Assembly (NCBI RefSeq): GCF_036053395.1 | Contig: NZ_CP107942.1 | Span: 5,360,501-5,424,500, forward strand | Length of the DNA: 64,000 nt | Direction: 5' to 3' | DNA from: Actinoplanes sp. NBC_00393 | Lineage (GTDB): Bacteria > Actinomycetota > Actinomycetes > Mycobacteriales > Micromonosporaceae | In this document: in pieces, positions 58,779-64,000 of the stretch | How positions within the stretch are numbered: position 1 is the first letter of the stretch | How the letters are laid out: the number at the start of each line of letters is the position of its first letter | The notes under the pieces: generated by a model | The model's database searches: none | The model's input: the letters and a program-made list of their open reading frames with translations, nothing else | Told to the model about the DNA's origin: nothing | Made by a program: the position numbers and the translations under genes

Positions 58779-58803
58779 ACTGTCGTAGGGGGATGGACGG
58801 GCT

Positions 58804-59760
58804 GTGACCCCCACTCAGTTACGCGCCTACTCCGCTGTCGTCCGGCTCGGGTCGGTCAAACAGGCCGCGGCCCACCTGGAGGTCTCCGAGTCGGCGGTGT
58901 CGCTGCACATCGGGCAGCTGCGCCGGGAGCTGGGCGACCAGCTGTTCTCGCGTACCTCGGGCGGGCTCACCTTCACCCCGGGCGGGCTGCGCCTGGCCAG
59001 CCGGGCCACCGAGATGCTCGGCCTGCAGGACATCACGGTCCTGGAGGTCAGCTCCGCGGGCCAGGGCCGGCGGCTGCTGCGGGTCGGCGCGTCCAGCCTG
59101 TTCGCCGAGCACGCCGCCCCCGGCCTCATCGAGTTGTTCGCCAACCGGGCCGCCGACCTGGATCTGGAGCTCAGCGTCCGCAATCCGGGATCGTTCCGTG
59201 AGCTGCTGATCGACCGGCACATCGACATCGCGATCGGCCCGCCCCCACCGGCGCCGGACACCGCGGTGGTGTGCCGCCCGGTCATGTACTACCGGGTCGT
59301 GACGGTCGCCGCCCCGGACCATCCGCTCGCCGGGACCCAGCCCACCGCGCGCCAGCTGCGGGAACAGACCTGGCTGCTCGGCCCGTCGGCGGCGGCGGAC
59401 AGCGGGGCCATCCGCACGCTGGTGCGGCGTCTGGGCATCCCGGATGACCGCCAGCAGATCTTCCAGAGCCACGCCGCCGCGGTCGAGGAGGCCAAACGCG
59501 GCCGCGGCGTGGCGGCCGCGCTGTCCTTCACGGTGGCGCCGGAGGTGCGGAAAGGCCATCTGGTGCAGTTCTGCGGGCCGAACGCGAGCCTGGAGGAGGT
59601 CTGGCATTCGCTCACCCTCGCGGAGCCGGCCACCCCGTCGGCGGCAGCCGAGCTGGCTCGCTTCGCGTCTACGCCGCGCGCCATCCAGGCCATGATGCGC
59701 GGCACCGGCATCAATGTGGCCCGCTTCCGCCCTTCGGTCCACGTCACCCTCTGGAGCTGA
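58804..59760 (+). CDS. LysR family transcriptional regulator
   Basis: A 318-residue regulator. Helix-turn-helix: TPTQLRAYSAVVRLGSVKQAAAHLEVSESAVSLHIGQLRRELGDQLFSRTSGGLTFTPGG. The effector domain (about 90-300) has the ANRAADLDLELSVRNPGSFRELLIDRHIDIAIGPPPP core, as in CbbR-like members. The GTG start is directly after a GGGATGG stretch. It overlaps the convergent CoxE-like gene by 17 bp. It may control the divergent hydrolase. Confidence 0.86.
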   Translation: MTPTQLRAYSAVVRLGSVKQAAAHLEVSESAVSLHIGQLRRELGDQLFSRTSGGLTFTPGGLRLASRATEMLGLQDITVLEVSSAGQGRRLLRVGASSLFAEHAAPGLIELFANRAADLDLELSVRNPGSFRELLIDRHIDIAIGPPPPAPDTAVVCRPVMYYRVVTVAAPDHPLAGTQPTARQLREQTWLLGPSAAADSGAIRTLVRRLGIPDDRQQIFQSHAAAVEEAKRGRGVAAALSFTVAPEVRKGHLVQFCGPNASLEEVWHSLTLAEPATPSAAAELARFASTPRAIQAMMRGTGINVARFRPSVHVTLWS

Positions 59761-61042
59761 CGCCGGGGCCGTAGCGCTGCCGCGCGGGCGGTGCGGTCAG
59801 CGCCGTCAGGCGGGTGGCGGCCTCGGCCAGGTCGCTGAAGGTGGCGGCGGGCAGCAGGTGGTCACAGAAAGGCAGGGCGGCGGCCATGCCACCGGCGCGC
59901 GGGACGAAGCCGGGTGCGCCGGCCCGGGGATTCAACCACAGGATTCGGTACGCACGACGCCGCAACCGGGCCATCGCGGCAGCCATCGCCTCCGGTGGAT
60001 CGCTGTCCCAGCCGTCCGAGGCGACGATCACGATGCCGCCGCGCACAGCGTTCCCGTGGTACGAGTCGAGCAGCGCCCCGATGTTCCCGGCGATCCGGGT
60101 GCCGCCGAACCGGTCGGTCACCGCGGCGCCGGCCTGCTCGATCGCCTCCCGTACCGAGGTGTGCCGCAACGCCGGGGTGAGCCGGGTCAGCCGGGTCGCG
60201 AAGGCGAACACCTCCGCGTCGGCGACCAGCGTGAACGCGCGCATCAGATGCAGATAGGCGGTGGCCTGCGCGCGCATCGACTCGCTCACGTCGCAGAGCA
60301 GAACGACCCGGCGGGGACGGCGTACCGGTCGTTCCCGGACCACCGACACGGCCTCCCACCCGGTACGCCGGGCCCGCGCGATGGTCGGCCGCAGCGCGAC
60401 CCGACGGCCGGCCGGATCGGCGGCGTGCCGTCGGCTGCGGCGCAGCGGCCAGCGGGTGAGCGCGGTTCGCAGGGCGTCGCCGAGCGCCTCGGTCTGACCC
60501 GGGTCGAGGTCCTCGAACGGCTGCTCGGCCAGGGCCGCGAGAGCGCTGGGCCGCAGCTCCGGCACCCGCAGACCGGAATCGTCGCCGGTCTCGTCGGCGG
60601 ACACCGCGGGCGGCAGCGTGGCCCAGGGCAGCCCGCCGCCGGACACCGTCTCGTCCCCACCGGCCGGCACGGTGACGTGCGTGCCGTCGTCACGCCGGGG
60701 CGGGGTTCCCGACGAGTGGTTCAGCGGCAGCGGGGCCGCATCGTCGAAGACCGCCGCGAAAACCCGGTCGAAAACGGCGAGGTCGGCGTGCCGCCGGACC
60801 AGGGCGACCCGCGCGGTCCAGTAGAGGGATCCGCGCGCGAGCGGCGGACTGATCTCCAGGGCCCGGACCAGGTCGTCGGTCTCGGTGATCCCGGCGGCCA
60901 GCCCGGCCCGGCGCAGCCGCGCCACGAACGCCACAGCGAACGCGGCCCGGTCGATCCCCCGCAACAGCACCGGCCCGGACGACAGCTCCGGCCCGGGTCC
61001 GGACCCGGCGGCCGGCGGCGGGGTGGGGTCGGCGGTGGGCAA
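59744..61042 (-). CDS. coxE: CoxE-like VWA domain protein
   Basis: A 432-residue protein of the CoxE family needed for maturation of aerobic CO dehydrogenase and similar molybdenum hydroxylases. The VWA domain begins VVLLCDVSESMRAQATAYLHLMRA, with the MIDAS DxSxS motif; IVIVASDGWDSDPP holds the later MIDAS aspartate. It works with a MoxR-type ATPase (CoxD, encoded two genes upstream). TTG at 61042 is the longest start; GTG or CTG about 23 codons inside are alternatives because no ribosome site is evident. Confidence 0.82.
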   Translation of the reverse strand: MPTADPTPPPAAGSGPGPELSSGPVLLRGIDRAAFAVAFVARLRRAGLAAGITETDDLVRALEISPPLARGSLYWTARVALVRRHADLAVFDRVFAAVFDDAAPLPLNHSSGTPPRRDDGTHVTVPAGGDETVSGGGLPWATLPPAVSADETGDDSGLRVPELRPSALAALAEQPFEDLDPGQTEALGDALRTALTRWPLRRSRRHAADPAGRRVALRPTIARARRTGWEAVSVVRERPVRRPRRVVLLCDVSESMRAQATAYLHLMRAFTLVADAEVFAFATRLTRLTPALRHTSVREAIEQAGAAVTDRFGGTRIAGNIGALLDSYHGNAVRGGIVIVASDGWDSDPPEAMAAAMARLRRRAYRILWLNPRAGAPGFVPRAGGMAAALPFCDHLLPAATFSDLAEAATRLTALTAPPARQRYGPGVSSRG

Positions 61043-61053
61043 CGGTGGGTCCG

Positions 61054-62031
61054 TCAGGGGCGGGTGACGGCCCAGACGATGACGGCTGCGGCCACGGCGA
61101 CGCCGACGACCACCGGGACGACGCGCTTGTAGATGGACTTGCCGGCGACGTCGAGGAGGTCGAGAGGCTCGGGCTCCTCCGACTCGATCTTGCGCTCGAC
61201 CGGGGCGGCGCCGGTGGCGGCCGGGGTGCGGGCTTCGACGGCGGCCGGGCTGTCGGCGGCCTCGATCAGGTTGGCGGAGGGGACGTTGAGCGGGGCGATC
61301 GGGTCGGGCGTGCCCTCGGCGGTCTCGAGGCGGCCCGCGGCCGGTTCCACGACGCCGGCAGAAGGGTCGGGCACGACCGCCTCGGTCGCGGAAGTCTCCA
61401 CATCGGGGGTGCCCGGCGCGACCGCGCCCAGCGAGACCGCGGAGTCCGGTGCGGTCGCGACGGCCGCCGCCGATGCGGTGCCTTCCGACGCGGCCCCGGC
61501 TCCATCAGCCACCGGGCCGGCGTCGGCCGAGGAAGGAGCAGGCGCAGCGGAGGCGGGCGCGGCGGCTGCAGCGGAAGCGGAGGGTTCCGCGGCCAGTTTG
61601 GCCTCCAGGTTGGCTACGAACTGGGCCAGCAGCTTGCCCGACACCTCCTTGATCATGCCGCTGCCGAACTGGGCCAGCTTGCCGCTGATCTTCAGGTCGG
61701 TGTCCACGCTGACCTTCGTGCTGTCCGCACCGGACGGGGTCAGCACCGCCGTGACCAGCGCCGAAGCGTTGCCCGCGGACCGCGCGTCGCGGCCCTTCGC
61801 ATCGATCACCGCTCGGTACGCCGCGTCGTCCTTCGAGGTGAACCGCGCGGTCCCGGTGAAGTCGGAGATCACCGGGCCGACCTTCACCTTGACCTTGCCC
61901 TGGTAGACCTCGCCCTCGACGCCGGTCAGCTGGGCGCCGGGCATGCACGGGGCGATGCCTTCCAGGTCGGTCAGCACCTGCCAGGCCCGGTCGATCGGGG
62001 TGTGCACGGTGAACTCGTTGGTGATCTTCAT
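61054..62031 (-). CDS. coxG: CoxG-like SRPBCC protein with long linker and membrane anchor
   Basis: A 325-residue protein. Residues 1-145 are the CoxG/polyketide-cyclase-like fold: MKITNEFTVHTPIDRAWQVLTDLEGIAPCMPGAQLTG and VKVKVGPVISDFTGTARF are standard, and DTDLKISGKLAQFGSGMIKEVSGKLLAQFV is the terminal helix. An Ala/Pro/Ser-rich linker of about 135 residues and a C-terminal transmembrane helix with a basic flank follow; CoxG is known to recruit CO dehydrogenase to the membrane. It overlaps coxD by ATGA. Confidence 0.84.
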   Translation of the reverse strand: MKITNEFTVHTPIDRAWQVLTDLEGIAPCMPGAQLTGVEGEVYQGKVKVKVGPVISDFTGTARFTSKDDAAYRAVIDAKGRDARSAGNASALVTAVLTPSGADSTKVSVDTDLKISGKLAQFGSGMIKEVSGKLLAQFVANLEAKLAAEPSASAAAAAPASAAPAPSSADAGPVADGAGAASEGTASAAAVATAPDSAVSLGAVAPGTPDVETSATEAVVPDPSAGVVEPAAGRLETAEGTPDPIAPLNVPSANLIEAADSPAAVEARTPAATGAAPVERKIESEEPEPLDLLDVAGKSIYKRVVPVVVGVAVAAAVIVWAVTRP

Positions 62032-62891
62032 GCGCGGGTCTCCTGGGATACGGCCTCGGCGACCAGGATCCGGTCGTCGGGGGTCTTGGCGATGGTGCCG
62101 ATGGTGCGCAGGACGTCGGCGTCGGCGAGTTCGGAGACGCCGAGCGCGGCCAGGGCGGACACCCAGTCGATGGTTTCGGCCAGGCCGGGCGCCTTGTCGA
62201 GGTCGAGGCGGCGGACCTTGCCGATGAACTCGGTGGTGGACCGGATCAGCGGCACCGCGGCGCCGGGGACCGAGCGGCGCACGATGGCGGCGGCCCGTGC
62301 CGGGGCCGGGAACTCGATCCAGTGGTAGAGGCAGCGGCGGCGCAGCGCGTCGTGCAGGTCGCGGCTGCGGTTGGAGGTGAGCACGACGATCGGCGGGCGG
62401 GTGGCGGCGAACGTGCCGAGCTCGGGGACGGTGATCGCGGCCTCGCCGAGGAACTCGAAGAGCAGCGCCTCGAACTCGTCGTCGGCCCGGTCGATCTCGT
62501 CGATCAGCAGCACCGGCGGGGTCGGGCCGCTGTGGCGTACCGCCCGCAGGATCGGCCGTTCCTGCAGGAAGTCGGTGGTGAACAGGTCGGCGTCGTCGAG
62601 TGACACCCCGCGGGCCTCGGCGAGCCGGATGTGCAGGAGCTGACGCTGGTAGTTCCACTCGTAGAGGGCTTCGCCGGCGGTCAGGCCCTCGTAACACTGC
62701 AGGCGGATGAACGGCGTGTCCAGCGCCTGGGCGAGGGCCTTGGCCGCGGCGGTCTTGCCGACGCCCGGCTCGCCCTCCAGCAGCAGCGGCTTGCCCAGGC
62801 GCAGGGCCAGGAAGACGGCCATGGCGAGGCCGTCGTCGACCAGGTAGTCGACGGCGTCCAGGCGTTCGATGACCTCGTCAGGATTGTTCAT
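62028..62891 (-). CDS. coxD: CoxD-like MoxR-family AAA ATPase
   Basis: A 287-residue AAA+ ATPase. Walker A GEPGVGKT at 40-47, Walker B VLLIDEIDRAD at about 127-137, and the sensor I region VLTSNRSRDLHDALRRRCLYHWIEFP. In CO dehydrogenase clusters CoxD acts with CoxE as a chaperone/insertase for the active site. It overlaps the MobA-like gene by 14 bp and coxG by 4 bp. Confidence 0.88.
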   Translation of the reverse strand: MNNPDEVIERLDAVDYLVDDGLAMAVFLALRLGKPLLLEGEPGVGKTAAAKALAQALDTPFIRLQCYEGLTAGEALYEWNYQRQLLHIRLAEARGVSLDDADLFTTDFLQERPILRAVRHSGPTPPVLLIDEIDRADDEFEALLFEFLGEAAITVPELGTFAATRPPIVVLTSNRSRDLHDALRRRCLYHWIEFPAPARAAAIVRRSVPGAAVPLIRSTTEFIGKVRRLDLDKAPGLAETIDWVSALAALGVSELADADVLRTIGTIAKTPDDRILVAEAVSQETRA

Positions 62892-63459
62892 TCGCCAGCA
62901 GCCGCTCGTAGTCTTCTCGGGTGTCCACGTCGATCGGCACGGTACCGTCGGCGTCGATCTCGGTCACCGGGTACATGCCCGCATGCAGCAGCTTCCAGAC
63001 CGCTTTGTCGCCGTGCAGGTACGCCAGTTCGCCGAAGACGTCACGGTGGAACAGGAACGGGTGCCCGAGGCCGTCGGTGTAGCGGCAGACCCCGAGCGGG
63101 GTCGGCACCCGGGCGAGACGGTGCACATCGGACGGCCGCACGCCGGGCTGGTCGCCGAGGAGCAGGACGAGCCGGTCCGAGGCGGCGGAGACCGAGGAGA
63201 CCGCCGCGCTGATCGACGATCCGCATCCGGTGGAGAACGCCGGGTTCTCGATCGCGCGTACCCCGGAAAGGTCCACCTCGGCGCGGATCGCCGCCGCCGA
63301 ACCGCCCAGGGTGACCAGCAGTTCGGCGAAGCCGCAGGCGCGGGCCATGTCCAGGGTGGCGTCGAGCAGCGTGCGGCCACGGAACGGCAGCAGCTGCTTG
63401 GCCTCGCCGAACCGGCGCGAGCCGCCGGCCGCCAGCACCAGACCGGTCACGCGGCGCAT
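62878..63459 (-). CDS. MobA/MocA-like nucleotidyltransferase
   Basis: A 193-residue nucleotidyltransferase. LVLAAGGSRRFGEAKQLLPFRGRTLLDATL is the nucleotide-binding motif of MobA/MocA proteins, and LLLLGDQPGVRPSDV the catalytic Asp strand. Such enzymes finish the molybdopterin cytosine dinucleotide cofactor and are common in cox-like clusters. A general NTP-transferase is possible. It is coupled to coxD and lies 3 nt after the XdhC gene. Confidence 0.82.
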   Translation of the reverse strand: MRRVTGLVLAAGGSRRFGEAKQLLPFRGRTLLDATLDMARACGFAELLVTLGGSAAAIRAEVDLSGVRAIENPAFSTGCGSSISAAVSSVSAASDRLVLLLGDQPGVRPSDVHRLARVPTPLGVCRYTDGLGHPFLFHRDVFGELAYLHGDKAVWKLLHAGMYPVTEIDADGTVPIDVDTREDYERLLANEQS

Positions 63460-63462
63460 CGG

Positions 63463-64000
63463 CTAGGCCGCCGTGTATTTCTTCAGGCAGCCGGGGCAGC
63501 AGAACCAGTAGTCCTGGCCGTCCACCACACCGTGCGGGGTGTCCGGCCCGATCACCACGGTCATCCCGCAGACCGGGTCGATCGCGGTGCCGGCTGTGCG
63601 GTTGCCGGCCGGCGACGGTTCGAAGGGGGCCGGCCCGACGGGCAGCGTCGGGCCGGCCACGAATTCGGGTCCGGCGTGCGCGAAGGCCGCGGCCTCGGCG
63701 TGCGGCGCGGCCTTGTGCAGCGGCGCCGGCTCGGCGGATCCGGCGGCGAGGCCGCCGACCCGCACTTCCCGGACGATTTCGGCGAGCACGGAGAGAGCGA
63801 TCTCCTGCGGGGTACGCGCACCGATGTCGATTCCCGCGTGCGGACGAACCCGGGCCCGCTCGCCGTCGGTCAGTTCCATGGCGTCGAGCAGCACCGCCGA
63901 CCGCCGGTGGCTGGCGACCAGCGCGATCAGGGCGACTCCGGCGTCCAGGGCGGCCCGGATGACGCGTTCCTCGTCACGGCCCAGCCCGGCCACGACCACA
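63463..64000 (-). CDS. XdhC/CoxI family protein fused to a YHS domain, partial
   Basis: The C-terminal 178 or so residues of a protein whose start lies beyond the window. Residues at the visible left (VVAGLGRDEERVIRAALDAGVALIALVASHRRSAVLLDAM ... HAGIDIGARTPQEIALSVLAEIV) are the Rossmann domain of XdhC/CoxF/CoxI, which handles the molybdenum cofactor. After an Ala/Pro-rich linker the last 50 residues form a YHS domain: AIDPVCGMTV and QDYWFCCPGCLKKY, with four cysteines that may bind metal. The fusion is unusual but seen in some cox clusters. Confidence 0.82.
   Translation of the reverse strand, partial: VVVAGLGRDEERVIRAALDAGVALIALVASHRRSAVLLDAMELTDGERARVRPHAGIDIGARTPQEIALSVLAEIVREVRVGGLAAGSAEPAPLHKAAPHAEAAAFAHAGPEFVAGPTLPVGPAPFEPSPAGNRTAGTAIDPVCGMTVVIGPDTPHGVVDGQDYWFCCPGCLKKYTAA

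Noticed and set aside
1..64000. tRNA, rRNA or prophage genes
   Set aside because: No tRNA-like cloverleaf, rRNA segment, integrase or phage structural gene was recognised anywhere in the window.

Overview
The window is very GC-rich (roughly 70% or more by eye) and densely coded, with many GTG starts and many ATGA or GTGA stop/start overlaps. It carries a cslA-glxA-type apical glucan locus, type VII secretion partner genes, ECF and SigE-family sigma factors and a GerW/YtfJ-like gene. Together these point to a filamentous actinomycete, most likely Micromonosporaceae (Actinoplanes-like); the family-level call is an inference. No rRNA, tRNA, CRISPR array or prophage was recognised.

Layout. (1) 1-6.1 kb, minus strand: an operon that starts with a WxL-type surface protein, then a DUF916 (WxL-interacting) protein, an Ig-like membrane protein, and a branched-chain-type ABC transporter (binding protein, ATPase, permease running off the window). 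(2) 6.3-11.1 kb and 15.2-20.6 kb: two blocks of catabolic genes (MmgE/PrpD, cyclase-type hydrolase, two class III CoA-transferases, a dihydropyrimidinase-like amidohydrolase, cupin, acyl-CoA ligase, HMG-CoA lyase, isochorismatase-fold hydrolase). A shared palindrome, GAAAC-N3-GTTTC, occurs in front of these blocks, in front of the WxL/ABC operon, and in front of a secreted hydrolase at 25.4 kb. This looks like one regulon for uptake and CoA-dependent breakdown of an amide- or imide-type compound. (3) 11.2-13.1 kb: an EspC/WXG-type secretion substrate set; 13.1-15.1 kb: an acyl-CoA oxidase. (4) 20.5-27.5 kb: M20 peptidase, DUF2203 protein, MFS exporter, SLOG-fold protein, secreted hydrolase, DASS transporter. 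(5) 27.8-32.5 kb: cslA, glxA and a convergent GH6 glucanase. (6) 32.6-35.1 kb: ECF sigma with a membrane partner, a perfect 40-bp palindrome, and a lipoprotein. (7) 35.2-37.1 kb: an ISAzo13-family insertion sequence sitting inside a 63-bp tandem repeat that recurs at 46.5 kb. (8) 37.4-40.1 kb: NodS-like methyltransferase and two membrane-anchored proteins. (9) 40.2-46.4 kb: GH42 beta-galactosidase with a sugar ABC importer and a divergent LacI repressor. (10) 47-50.4 kb: GerW-like protein, a 5'-defective gene, and a PadR-ABC operon. (11) 50.5-52.9 kb: SigE-family sigma, a triple-repeat membrane protein and a putative amidoligase in one overlapping operon. (12) 52.9-59.8 kb: a GalB/GalC/GalD-like aromatic lower pathway with a type I extradiol dioxygenase, a divergent dehydrogenase, a GntR repressor, an alpha/beta hydrolase and a LysR regulator. 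(13) 59.7-64 kb: CO-dehydrogenase-type accessory genes (CoxE, CoxG, CoxD, a MobA-like protein, and an XdhC-YHS fusion cut by the window end).

The most unusual items are the WxL/DUF916-linked ABC importer sharing an operator with a catabolic regulon, the sigma/repeat-protein/amidoligase operon, the IS inserted in exact register in a dispersed 63-bp repeat, and the extradiol dioxygenase paired with GalBCD.
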